In this document: positions 42,660 to 51,062 of the stretch, piece by piece
Layout: each line of letters starts with the position of its first letter
Position numbering within the stretch: position 1 is the stretch's first letter
Origin: an uncultured Acetatifactor sp.
GTDB taxonomy: Bacteria > Bacillota > Clostridia > Lachnospirales > Lachnospiraceae
Length of the DNA: 64,000 bases
Assembly (NCBI GenBank): GCA_947625475.1
Contig: CANQOL010000006.1
Span: 1 to 64,000 of the forward strand
Reading direction: 5' to 3'
Program-made: the position numbers and the translations under genes
Notes under the pieces: model-generated
Databases searched by the model: none
Told to the model about the DNA's origin: nothing
The model's input: the letters and a program-made list of their open reading frames with translations, nothing else

Positions 42660-43673
42660 TTAATTCTCAGACGATTGGCCCAGCATTCCCAGACCCAGGT
42701 GCCGGTATGCCAGCTCTGTGGCGATCCGTCCCCTGGGGGTACGGTTCAGCAGGCCGTTTTTGATCAGATAGGGCTCGTACACATCCTCAATGGCTCCGGC
42801 ATCCTCCCCGATGGCGGCGGCCAGTGTGTCAAGCCCCACAGGGCCCCCGTTAAACTTCTGTATGATGGTGAGCAGCATGTTCCGGTCGATGTGATCCAGG
42901 CCCAGCCTGTCCACATCCATCAGATCCAGAGCCGTTCGGGCCACATCCTCCGTGATCCTGCCGTCATACTTTACCTGGGCGAAATCCCGGACCCGTTTCA
43001 GGATACGGTTGGCCAACCTGGGGGTCCCGCGGCTGCGCCTGGCCAGCTCCACCGCTCCGGCCGTCTCAATCTCCACCCCCAGGATCCGGGCAGAGTGCAG
43101 AATGATCTGCTCCAGTTCCTCCACCGTATAAAATTCCAGATGCTGGAGCATGCCGAACCGGTCCCGCAGGGGCGCGGTCAAAAGCCCCACCCGGGTAGTC
43201 GCGCCTACCAGCGTAAACCGGGGCAGGTCCAGCCGCACGCTCCTGGCGGTGGGCCCCTTGCCGATCATAATGTCAATACAGTAATCCTCCATGGCCGGGT
43301 AGAGGACTTCCTCCACCTGACGGTTGAGCCGGTGGATCTCATCCACAAAAAGCAGATCTCCTTCCTCCAGGCCGTTGAGGATGGCAGCCATCTCACCCGG
43401 CTTCTCGATGGCCGGTCCGCTGGTAATCTTGATGTTGACCCCCATCTCGTTGGCAATAATCCCTGCCAGTGTGGTCTTGCCAAGGCCGGGAGGGCCGTAA
43501 AAGAGCACATGGTCCAGAGCGTCCCCCCTCTGCCGGGCGGCCTCTATATAGATCTTCAGATTTTCCTTTACCTTGGATTGACCGATGTAGTCATCCAGCT
43601 TCTGGGGCCGCAGGGAGCCCTCCACCTTCACATCTTCCTCAGTCAGATTGGTCTCTATCATTCTCCTAGCCAT
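42660..43673 (-). CDS. ruvB: Holliday junction ATP-dependent helicase RuvB
   Basis: 337 residues, standard length. AAA+ motor that drives branch migration with RuvA. Walker A GPPGLGKT (60-67), Walker B DEIH (111-114), sensor [18 protein letters not shown], and a C-terminal winged helix ending [12 protein letters not shown]. It lies 16 bp after ruvA in the same operon. Confidence 0.98.
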   Translation of the reverse strand: MARRMIETNLTEEDVKVEGSLRPQKLDDYIGQSKVKENLKIYIEAARQRGDALDHVLFYGPPGLGKTTLAGIIANEMGVNIKITSGPAIEKPGEMAAILNGLEEGDLLFVDEIHRLNRQVEEVLYPAMEDYCIDIMIGKGPTARSVRLDLPRFTLVGATTRVGLLTAPLRDRFGMLQHLEFYTVEELEQIILHSARILGVEIETAGAVELARRSRGTPRLANRILKRVRDFAQVKYDGRITEDVARTALDLMDVDRLGLDHIDRNMLLTIIQKFNGGPVGLDTLAAAIGEDAGAIEDVYEPYLIKNGLLNRTPRGRIATELAYRHLGLGMLGQSSEN

Positions 43674-43689
43674 AGGTTATCCGATTCTC

Positions 43690-44301
43690 CTAAAACATTT
43701 TCTTAAGGGCGGCCTTGAGCAGCGCGCCGGAATCCAGCTGCTCCGCGTTCTCTACCTGACTCACAGCCCTGGAAGCCTCCGACTGTCCGTAGCCAAGAGA
43801 GACCAGCGCCTCCACCGCCTCCTGGATCTGAGGGTTCTCCGAGCGGAATGCGGTCGCGCTCCCGTAAGCGGCGGCCTCCTGCCCCAGCTGGGAGCCCTCA
43901 ATACTCAGCTTGTCCTTCAGATCCAGGATCAGCCTCTCCGCCGTCCGCTTCCCGATGCCCGGCGCCCGGCATATGGCCTTCACATCCTGGGAAATAATGG
44001 CAAACCGCAGTGAATCCGCATCCATGGCGGACAGAAGCGCCAGCGCCCCCTTAGGCCCGATCCCGCTCACCAAAATACACTGCTTGAAAATGTCAAGCTC
44101 GTTTTTTGAGAGAAATCCATAGAGCTGAAAGGCGTCCTCCCGAACACAGGTGTAGGTATACAGAAGAGCCATTTCCCCCACCCCCGGCAGCCGCATGGCC
44201 GTCTGGGCAGAGATCTTCACGTTAAGCCCCACATCGTGCACGTCTATGACACAGTTATCCTCCGCAATATCCGCTACAATACCCCTCACATAGGCAAACA
44301 T
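43690..44301 (-). CDS. ruvA: Holliday junction branch migration protein RuvA
   Basis: 203 residues. N-terminal OB fold (MFAYVRGIVADIAED), two helix-hairpin-helix motifs (LVSGIGPKGALALLS and APGIGKRTAERLILDLKDK) that bind the four-way junction, and the C-terminal domain III (EAVEALVSLGYGQSEASRAV) that contacts RuvB. GGAGG upstream of the ATG. First gene of ruvAB. Confidence 0.98.
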   Translation of the reverse strand: MFAYVRGIVADIAEDNCVIDVHDVGLNVKISAQTAMRLPGVGEMALLYTYTCVREDAFQLYGFLSKNELDIFKQCILVSGIGPKGALALLSAMDADSLRFAIISQDVKAICRAPGIGKRTAERLILDLKDKLSIEGSQLGQEAAAYGSATAFRSENPQIQEAVEALVSLGYGQSEASRAVSQVENAEQLDSGALLKAALKKMF

Positions 44302-44377
44302 AGCATTCCTCCGTCATTTACAGCCAGGCCGTCAGTTCTTTTCCTCTGAAGGTTGATGTCAATCATTTTCATCATCA

Positions 44378-44407
44378 ATTCTAGCATAGGATGCTCCGGT
44401 TTTTCAA
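44378..44407 (-). promoter_or_regulatory. ruvAB promoter
   Basis: Minus-strand TTGAAA (44402-44407), 18 bp ending TGC (extended -10), TAGAAT (44378-44383). It is divergent from the nuclease promoter at 44453. Confidence 0.65.
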
Positions 44408-44452
44408 TATATGCTTCGGAAAGTTTCAGAATATTTCTGTAAAAATTTACGG

Positions 44453-44481
44453 TTTACAAATCCGCAGAACCGTGGTATGAT
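44453..44481 (+). promoter_or_regulatory. Promoter of the first Rpn-family gene
   Basis: TTTACA (44453-44458), 17 bp, TATGAT (44476-44481), giving a leader of about 135 bases. Apart from the two divergent promoters I see nothing else in the 320-bp gap 44302-44621. Confidence 0.72.
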
Positions 44482-44621
44482 TACCACATTCCAAACAAGT
44501 GCACCCAGCCTGTTCCAGCAGGCAGCATTTGTTTCACTCTATTTGGTTCAGGGCGTTTCGCCGCATTGTCCAGATAACTTACTTTTTACCAAACACTTTG
44601 CACGCCAGAAAGGAGAACTTT

Positions 44622-45584
44622 ATGACAAAACAAATCCCCCCAGATCTTTTTGACGGGATCATCCGGCTGGACGATTCCCAGGGCGATCTGCCCTTCCACA
44701 TGTGGAACGACTACCTCTTCCGTGCCCTGCTTCAGGTAAATTCGGAGGTCCTGAAGGCATTTGTCTGCTCCCTGCTCTACCTGGAGCCTCAGGAGGTGAC
44801 CAGCATCGCTATCCTCAACCCCATTGTGCTGGGAGATGCCATCGACGACAAAACCTATATCCTGGATATATTTGTGGAGGTGAACGGCCGCACCCGGCTG
44901 AACCTGGAACTCCAGGTGATCAACGAGAGGAACTGGCCGGAGCGCTCCCTGTGTTATCTTTGCCGCACCTTCGACTCCATGAACCGGGGCGAGAACTACC
45001 GGAACGCGCGCACCGCCATCCAGATCGGGATTGTAAATTTCACATTGTTTGAGGACAATCCGGAGTTTTTCTCCAATTATTATATGATCAATGAGAAAAA
45101 CCGTCAGATTTACACTAGAAAATTCCGCCTGTGTATGTTAGACTTAACACAAATAGAGCTAGCCACGAAGCAGGACCGAAAATTCGGCCTGGACAAATGG
45201 GCCGCCCTGCTCACGGCGGCCACATGGGAGGATTTAAATATGCTCGCCAACGAAGATCAGACTCTGAAAAGTGCCATTGTGACCATCGTCCAGCTGACCG
45301 AGGATGAGAAGATCCGCCTGCAGTGCGAGGCCAGGGAGGACTACTACCGCCGCACGGAAGGGCGGGAAGAGCTGCTGAGGGAAACTGAGGAAGAAAGGGA
45401 TCAGGCTGTGGCAGAGCGGGAGCTGCTTAAAACTCAGCTGGATCAAACCACTGTGGAGCGGGATCAGCTTGAAACCCAGCTAAACCAGACCGCGGCCGAG
45501 CTAAAGCAGGCGCTTGAGGCCCTTGAGCTTCTCAGAAAACGCAATCCTGATGATTCCTCAAAAACAGAGGGAAGCCAGACGTAA
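44622..45584 (+). CDS. Rpn-family PD-(D/E)XK nuclease (recombination-promoting/transposase-like)
   Basis: Start at MTKQIPPDLFDGI (AAAGGAG upstream); 320 residues. The PD-(D/E)XK transposase-like nuclease core is at residues 20-200, with D82 (ILDIFVEV) and E96-L-Q98 as the (D/E)XK-type pair, Q replacing K as usual in this family. The C-terminal 100 residues are a charged coiled coil with repeated LLKTQLDQTTVERDQL-type heptads. Relatives (RpnA) promote RecA-independent recombination; function here is inferred. A second, different family member follows. Confidence 0.82.
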   Translation: MTKQIPPDLFDGIIRLDDSQGDLPFHMWNDYLFRALLQVNSEVLKAFVCSLLYLEPQEVTSIAILNPIVLGDAIDDKTYILDIFVEVNGRTRLNLELQVINERNWPERSLCYLCRTFDSMNRGENYRNARTAIQIGIVNFTLFEDNPEFFSNYYMINEKNRQIYTRKFRLCMLDLTQIELATKQDRKFGLDKWAALLTAATWEDLNMLANEDQTLKSAIVTIVQLTEDEKIRLQCEAREDYYRRTEGREELLRETEEERDQAVAERELLKTQLDQTTVERDQLETQLNQTAAELKQALEALELLRKRNPDDSSKTEGSQT

Positions 45585-45612
45585 AAGATTCAAACATTTT
45601 AATATTATACAT

Positions 45613-45641
45613 TTCGACAAGAATGTCTTGTCTATTACACT
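45613..45641 (+). promoter_or_regulatory. Promoter of the second Rpn-family gene, with palindrome
   Basis: TTCGAC (45613-45618), 17 bp, TACACT (45636-45641). The palindrome GACAAG-AATGT-CTTGTC (45616-45632) covers the -35 and most of the spacer and may be an operator. Confidence 0.5.
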
Positions 45642-45746
45642 GTATTTGTCTTTGGAAAATCGAGAGCATTTCTATGATCCACGCGGTTCCGCGGCATTTT
45701 TCTGAGACTACAACTTTATCCATCAAACAAGAGGAGGATTCTGCTT

Positions 45747-46793
45747 ATGACACAAAACGAAGCAAGAGAAGTATCCAACCGGGAGGTGAAATCCAGCGCT
45801 TTCACCGCTTACTTCAGCGAACCGAAAAATGCAGCCCAGCTGTATTCCGCGCTGGCCGGGGTGGAAACTGCCCCGGAGGACATTGTGATCCGCACCCTGG
45901 AGGGGGTGCTGTTCCTGGCCAGGAAAAATGACCTGGCTTTTACGGTGAAAAATAAAGCCCTGGTGATTGCCGAACACCAATCAACCGTGAGTGAGAACAT
46001 GCCCCTGCGGAGTGTGATCTACTATGGCCGGACCGTGGAGAAACTCCTAGAACCCCGGGCGCTCTACCATCAGAAGAGGATCTCGCTCCCAACCCCGGAG
46101 TTTTACATGTTCTACAACGGGGGAATCGCCCAGCCCCTGGAAAAAGTTTTGAAACTATCGGAAGCATATGTTGAAAAAACGGAGCATCCTATGTTAGAAT
46201 GTGTGGTGAAAATGATCAATATCAACCTTCCGGCGAAACATGAAATCCTGGAGGAATGTCGGCCCTTGTACGAGTACGCCTGGTTCATCCAGCGGGTAAG
46301 GGAGTATCAGGAGGAAGAACTGGGACGCGACGAATCAATCCGGAAAGCGATCCTGGACTGCCAGAGGGAGGGGATCTTTGCGGAGTTTGTGCGGGAGCAC
46401 GGAACGGAGGCGGTGAATATGCTGTATACGCAGTTCAATATGGATGACGCCCTGGATGTGAGATACGAGGAAGGCGTGGAGGATGGATATGAAAGAGGCG
46501 TGACCGCCGGAAGGGCCGAGGGAATCACTGCTGGTAGGGCTGAAGGAATAGCCGCTGGAAGGGCCGAAGGAATAGCCGCTGGAAGGGCCGAGGAAAGAGC
46601 CAATGGAGAGCGGCGGCTGATCCGTCTGATCTGCGCGAAGCTGCAAAGAGGAGACTCACCAGATAAAATCGCGGAGGATCTGCTGGCAGATCCAGAACAG
46701 ATCAACCAGATCTGCTCCGCTGCCGAGATCTGCGGCTTTGACGAGAATGCTGTCTACGAAAAGCTTCAGGCAGAGAATAAGGACCAGGCGTAA
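45747..46793 (+). CDS. Rpn/YhgA-like PD-(D/E)XK family protein with GRAEGI repeats
   Basis: 348 residues; AGAGGAGG upstream of the ATG. It is related to the preceding gene only in fold: D62 (KNDLAFTV) and E76-H-Q78 (VIAEHQST) form the likely active site. Around residues 250-285 there are four tandem TAGRAEGI-type octapeptides, coded by 24-bp repeats (about 46505-46600), a feature common in this family. The C-terminus has a helical tail with DSPDKIAEDLLADPEQIN. Several relatives are annotated as putative transposases; no inverted repeats are seen around it. Confidence 0.8.
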   Translation: MTQNEAREVSNREVKSSAFTAYFSEPKNAAQLYSALAGVETAPEDIVIRTLEGVLFLARKNDLAFTVKNKALVIAEHQSTVSENMPLRSVIYYGRTVEKLLEPRALYHQKRISLPTPEFYMFYNGGIAQPLEKVLKLSEAYVEKTEHPMLECVVKMININLPAKHEILEECRPLYEYAWFIQRVREYQEEELGRDESIRKAILDCQREGIFAEFVREHGTEAVNMLYTQFNMDDALDVRYEEGVEDGYERGVTAGRAEGITAGRAEGIAAGRAEGIAAGRAEERANGERRLIRLICAKLQRGDSPDKIAEDLLADPEQINQICSAAEICGFDENAVYEKLQAENKDQA

Positions 46794-46803
46794 CGCCTGG
46801 TTC
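46783..46803 (+). terminator. Hairpin at the end of the second Rpn gene
   Basis: ACCAGGCG-TAA-CGCCTGGT with the stop codon in the loop, followed by only a weak T-rich stretch. It lies between convergent transcription units and may serve both. Confidence 0.5.
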
Positions 46804-46841
46804 CAAACCTTTTGACCAAAACCTATTGCATTCCCCCTCTA

Positions 46842-47954
46842 TCATAGGAAAAAATCAGGATTCACATGTAAATTGTTTTTTTCCAAAAAATTTGTGTATT
46901 CAATCAACTTTGTATCATAAGATTTATAGAAATCTATCATACCCATACAAGCTCTGTAGTACAATTCTTCTACACTTGGCTCACATTCCACCAACTCCGA
47001 TCGTAAGATGTATGGAATATTATGATGTTGTGCTATCTCCAATACCCTACTCGAATGTGCAATTAATAAAGCAGGGCATCCTGATAAAATTGAGATAATT
47101 GCTTGGTGAATGCGAGACCCTATAGAAAAATCAAAAGTATGCATCATCTGCATAATTTTATCCTGCCTTGCCAAAAATCTGGCTCGATTTTGTTTTATAA
47201 TAAAATGATCTTCAGTTGTAGGAAGCAATTCATGTCTTCTGTTTTCTGGAACAGGAATATGTTTATATATTAAATCTGCTTCTACTTTATCTGTAAATAT
47301 CACATATGATTTAGAAAAATCTTTTAAAATTTTATATAAATAGATCGCTTCATCCAAATCATAATAGTACGCAGTAAAATTAACTGCTATCTTTAATTCT
47401 TTAGAAAATAACGGATATTTTCTTGGAAACTTTTCAAGTTTGTTACCAAAATATCTAACCGAAGGACAGCCTATTACATCAATTCGGTCCGAGGAAATTC
47501 CAACTTGTTCTACTAAAACCTTTTTAGTGAAATTCCCCCTAACACCTATGGATGGTGTACGTTCGAGCAATAAATTATAGCATTTTTTTATTGAAATAAT
47601 AAGATCCTTGTCTAATTGAATTTGAAAGTTTGCATTTGAATCTGAACCAACACATACCAGTATAAATGGAATATGTGAATTTAAGATAGTATTATAATCA
47701 TTTTCAAACCATTTTTTTGTCCCATTTCTAATACTGTTGGCATGAATCAAAATTCCTGCATCAAAGTCATCAATATTAATTCCATTTTTATATCTTACAA
47801 GTAGATTATCTTCTCTTAACAACGATTTGACAATTGCATTAAAGAAAAACATATTTCCAACATTATTGCCAAATAGATTTTTGTCAACAATTTCATTTTC
47901 AGTTGGAAAATTCTCATGTTCAAATGGAATAGTACTAAAAATTAAATATTTCAC
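46842..47954 (-). CDS. Polysaccharide pyruvyl transferase family protein
   Basis: Start taken as GTG 47954 (MKYLIFSTIPFEH), nine bases after AGGAGG; a TTG two codons earlier is less well spaced. 370 residues. The GT-B-like pyruvyl transferase fold is recognisable from an N-terminal NNVGNMFFFNAIVKSL and a C-terminal FSIGSRIHQAIISILSGCPALLIAHSSRVLEIA. It would add pyruvate ketals or act as a glycosyltransferase-like enzyme on a surface glycan. It is strongly AT-rich and is the last gene of the glycan operon. Confidence 0.82.
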   Translation of the reverse strand: MKYLIFSTIPFEHENFPTENEIVDKNLFGNNVGNMFFFNAIVKSLLREDNLLVRYKNGINIDDFDAGILIHANSIRNGTKKWFENDYNTILNSHIPFILVCVGSDSNANFQIQLDKDLIISIKKCYNLLLERTPSIGVRGNFTKKVLVEQVGISSDRIDVIGCPSVRYFGNKLEKFPRKYPLFSKELKIAVNFTAYYYDLDEAIYLYKILKDFSKSYVIFTDKVEADLIYKHIPVPENRRHELLPTTEDHFIIKQNRARFLARQDKIMQMMHTFDFSIGSRIHQAIISILSGCPALLIAHSSRVLEIAQHHNIPYILRSELVECEPSVEELYYRACMGMIDFYKSYDTKLIEYTNFLEKNNLHVNPDFFL

Positions 47955-48087
47955 TTGCAAAAACCTCCTTAAATAAATCTGCTACCACAGTGGTCAAAAA
48001 TACCATCTCTTCTTCTGAATGGTATGTCATCTTATGAACAACTGCCCGTAAAACCTGTGCTTCATGTGCAGAACAATACAATACCAT
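47935..48087 (-). CDS. Small ORF in the glycan operon, unknown
   Basis: 50 residues starting MVLYCSAHEAQVLRAV, with GGAGG about ten bases upstream of the ATG. It fills the gap between the GT8 gene and the pyruvyl transferase and overlaps the latter's start by about 20 bp, so it could couple translation. I see no known domain. It may equally be a remnant of a larger gene lost in recombination. Confidence 0.4.
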   Translation of the reverse strand: MVLYCSAHEAQVLRAVVHKMTYHSEEEMVFLTTVVADLFKEVFASEIFNF

Positions 48088-48102
48088 AATTTAAGCATCC
48101 TC

Positions 48103-49014
48103 CTATCCCAGTATATATCTTCCTAAATCTGCCTCCATTTGTAAAAACATTTGCGTGTAATAAGGCGATTTCCTTGCAATCATCCAATACTTCTCTCCAA
48201 AATGCACACCTGGTGAAAACCATGGTTTATTTGTCCAGGAAAAATGTATCATTTTGGGGTTCTTTTTTGCTTTCAAGTAGTCTGACAAGATATAATGAGG
48301 CGCAAATACAATATGTTTCTTACTCCTCCTGTAACTTTCATCATAGTCATAAACAAAATTCCAGGCGTAATCCACAAACATAATTTTCTTGTGACACAAA
48401 TGATTCAGCGTATCTTGATCATGAAATCTCCAGTTTCTTTCTAAAGCCACCTCAAGCAGGCGATTTGTAGGGCATTCCAGTCGAAACTTATCTAAATTCA
48501 TCAAAATAATCCCTGCCTGCAAATAATCATATGGTTGCTCCAATCCAACAATTTCATTTATATACTTATGATAATCCGAGTTTATATTATAATTTGCAGC
48601 ACTATCCGCATCTCTCGTTCCTGCCAAGAAATATTCCTTCACATCATAATCAAACAGCTCTGCCACATCCGTATTTGCTATCACATCGCAATCTATGTAT
48701 AATACCTTTTCAATATCCGGCAGTAACTCTGGCAATAGCAATCTAAAATATGTTTCAATCTTAATATGATTACTGACAAACAGATCTCCGCAATCCCTCA
48801 TCCTCTCCGTCACGTTAATGAATTCAATCGAAAAATTTGTTCCGGACAACATCTGAATCAATGTCATCTGATTCTCTCTTGTTATATCCTTATGCAGCAC
48901 AGTTATGTTATACTGTCGCTGAATACTGCTGAAATCCATAACCGATCGCAGCATCACCGATAAGTACGGAACATATCGATCATTTGCAGCTGCAACAATC
49001 TGTACTATATTCAC
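48103..49014 (-). CDS. Glycosyltransferase family 8 protein
   Basis: Starts at GTG 49014, almost touching the upstream stop; 303 residues. GT8 hallmarks: the metal-binding DxD in VLYIDCDVIA, then YLQAGIILMNLDKFR, a DQDTLNHL, and a late MIHFSWTNKPW that binds the second metal ligand. It retains configuration and transfers Glc or Gal from a UDP-sugar. It is AT-rich and close in sequence to the GT8 half of the neighbouring DUF4422 fusion. Confidence 0.93.
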   Translation of the reverse strand: MNIVQIVAAANDRYVPYLSVMLRSVMDFSSIQRQYNITVLHKDITRENQMTLIQMLSGTNFSIEFINVTERMRDCGDLFVSNHIKIETYFRLLLPELLPDIEKVLYIDCDVIANTDVAELFDYDVKEYFLAGTRDADSAANYNINSDYHKYINEIVGLEQPYDYLQAGIILMNLDKFRLECPTNRLLEVALERNWRFHDQDTLNHLCHKKIMFVDYAWNFVYDYDESYRRSKKHIVFAPHYILSDYLKAKKNPKMIHFSWTNKPWFSPGVHFGEKYWMIARKSPYYTQMFLQMEADLGRYILG

Positions 49015-49015
49015 G

Positions 49016-51010
49016 TCAATTTTCCTTCTTTCCTCTTATTTTTCTCGGTATGGCTGTCATCCAAAGTCCCAGCTTATAGGAAAACGATTTTCTTATCTCA
49101 TTTAAATGATTTTGCAATTCATCTCTTTGAAAGGTCAGTTCCTGCCTTTCTCTGTTTGACTCATTCAAATGATTTTGTAGTTCCTGCTTTTCTCTGCTTG
49201 ATTCATTCAAGTGATTTTGCAGTTCATCTCTCTGCCGAATCAGTTCCTGTTTTTCTCCATTATTGAACGCTCTCTCTTCACGTTCGGCTTTCAATGCATT
49301 GAACCCTTTAATATTCATTTCATGAATCAAAATTTCAAAAAAAGGAGATGACTGCGCATATTTCCAAAAATAATACCCCATGTCCGTTTGCATATTATCC
49401 CAAGGCTTTGGGGTTCCTGCATAATGTATAATCCAGGGATCCCGTTTTGCCTCCTTATATTCCTTTGCCAAATCGTATTTGACAAATTTTTCTACACGTT
49501 CTGCGCGGTCAAAACATTCAAATAATGTATTCCAGTTTAATTCTAAGTAATACACATCATTTTTAAATAAATAATTTAAAACATCTTGATCTTGGAATTT
49601 CCAGTGTCGTTGTAATGCTGTCTGAAAAATGTCCTCACTGTGATAAATTTTACGTATTTTTTCTAAATTAAGAATCAATACACCTGCCTGGAAATAATCC
49701 TCAGCCCTAAGCAAGCCAAGTACATTTCTGATATCATCTCGCACTTCCAAATCCTGCGTATCTTCCTCCGGGAATAAACTTATAATATCAACATCCCTCG
49801 TAGCAGCAATAGCATGGTTCCCCATATCCTTTTTAAATAATTCTGCAACATCTTTTTCTACAATTACATCACAATCCAAATATAGTATTTTATGCAGATT
49901 AGGGAATAACTCTATCGCCATAAATCTAAAATATGTTTCCAAAGATAGATGCCGGTCCACAAACAGATTATTATATTGCTCCATCTTCCGTTTTACATCT
50001 ACAAATTCTACATACATATTATTGGTTTTCGAAAGTTGATCCCGTAATATCTGCATATTTTCTTTTGTAATGTCTCTATGCAAAATATAAATATGATAAA
50101 CATCTTTTTGGTTTCGGTTTCTCATAATTGATTCAAGCAAAACAGATGTATATTTTACATAATTATTATTGCAGCTTAGGATTATCGGAATAAGATTCTC
50201 TGTATCCTTTATATCAATAACCTGCTCAGGTTCATTATTCTTAAATTGAACTCTTTGGACATAGCATACTTTTGCCCCCTGCTTTTCGAGATATTTTCCA
50301 TATATTGCGCACAACCGTTCAGCCATATGGCCAAGTGTTCTCAGTTTTTCTGTAGTATAATCAGAGAAATCAATCCGTGTTTCACACTCTTTTAAAATAT
50401 CAAACAGCCATTCACTATACTGCATAAAGTATTCTTTTTTCATAATAAACATATTGCAATGAATTGCCTGCTTTGAATTGAATACTTCTCGCGCCAAATC
50501 ATAAAATTCTGGATATTTTTCCACAATAACCTGTACCAGCGTGTCTATGTCTTTTTTTTCTAAATGCTTACACCAATGTTCATAAATTGTATCACCTCCT
50601 ATTGGATTTTCCTGCGGATAAATAATGTCATACTCTGATATCAAATTCCGCATAATATCCTCTTTTAGCATCAACCGTTCTACTGCTTCCTCATTACAGT
50701 AATCCATATATACAATGTTTTCATAATGCTCCATCTGTATCGGATTAAACGATAAATAACGCCGATAATGAAAGAAGCCATAATAATCAAGATCCGGCAT
50801 GTTCTTCCATGCCCAATATTGCGCAGTCAATTCACAGTACATCTTATTTTTTTTAGATATGTTTTCACCTTCATCATCATGGAACATATTCTCATAACGC
50901 TCATCTGTCAAAGCAGTTCCAACTTGTATCGGCGCAAACAAATTGTTCTGTGGAACATAGCAAAATTCGTGCATTGAAATAAAAATTTTAATTTTGTTTC
51001 CCTTTGTCAT
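49016..51010 (-). CDS. DUF4422-GT8 fusion glycosyltransferase
   Basis: Start chosen at MTKGNKIKIFISMHEF because DUF4422 domains begin this way; ATG 51055 is possible but extends the tail. 664 residues: DUF4422 (about 5-230; HYRR motif at FFHYRRYLSF), GT8 (about 275-560) with intact DCDVIV, YFQAGVLILN and DQDVLNYL, then a coiled coil of repeated NHLNESxREKQEL units and a basic C-terminus (YKLGLWMTAIPRKIRG) often seen in membrane-associated glycan enzymes. DUF4422 is a probable glycosyltransferase domain, so this could add two sugars in a row. Confidence 0.85.
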   Translation of the reverse strand: MTKGNKIKIFISMHEFCYVPQNNLFAPIQVGTALTDERYENMFHDDEGENISKKNKMYCELTAQYWAWKNMPDLDYYGFFHYRRYLSFNPIQMEHYENIVYMDYCNEEAVERLMLKEDIMRNLISEYDIIYPQENPIGGDTIYEHWCKHLEKKDIDTLVQVIVEKYPEFYDLAREVFNSKQAIHCNMFIMKKEYFMQYSEWLFDILKECETRIDFSDYTTEKLRTLGHMAERLCAIYGKYLEKQGAKVCYVQRVQFKNNEPEQVIDIKDTENLIPIILSCNNNYVKYTSVLLESIMRNRNQKDVYHIYILHRDITKENMQILRDQLSKTNNMYVEFVDVKRKMEQYNNLFVDRHLSLETYFRFMAIELFPNLHKILYLDCDVIVEKDVAELFKKDMGNHAIAATRDVDIISLFPEEDTQDLEVRDDIRNVLGLLRAEDYFQAGVLILNLEKIRKIYHSEDIFQTALQRHWKFQDQDVLNYLFKNDVYYLELNWNTLFECFDRAERVEKFVKYDLAKEYKEAKRDPWIIHYAGTPKPWDNMQTDMGYYFWKYAQSSPFFEILIHEMNIKGFNALKAEREERAFNNGEKQELIRQRDELQNHLNESSREKQELQNHLNESNRERQELTFQRDELQNHLNEIRKSFSYKLGLWMTAIPRKIRGKKEN

Positions 51011-51062
51011 TTTTATACGCCTGCTTTCTTTAAAATTGTTTTCCTTATGTTTCATCAATTTT

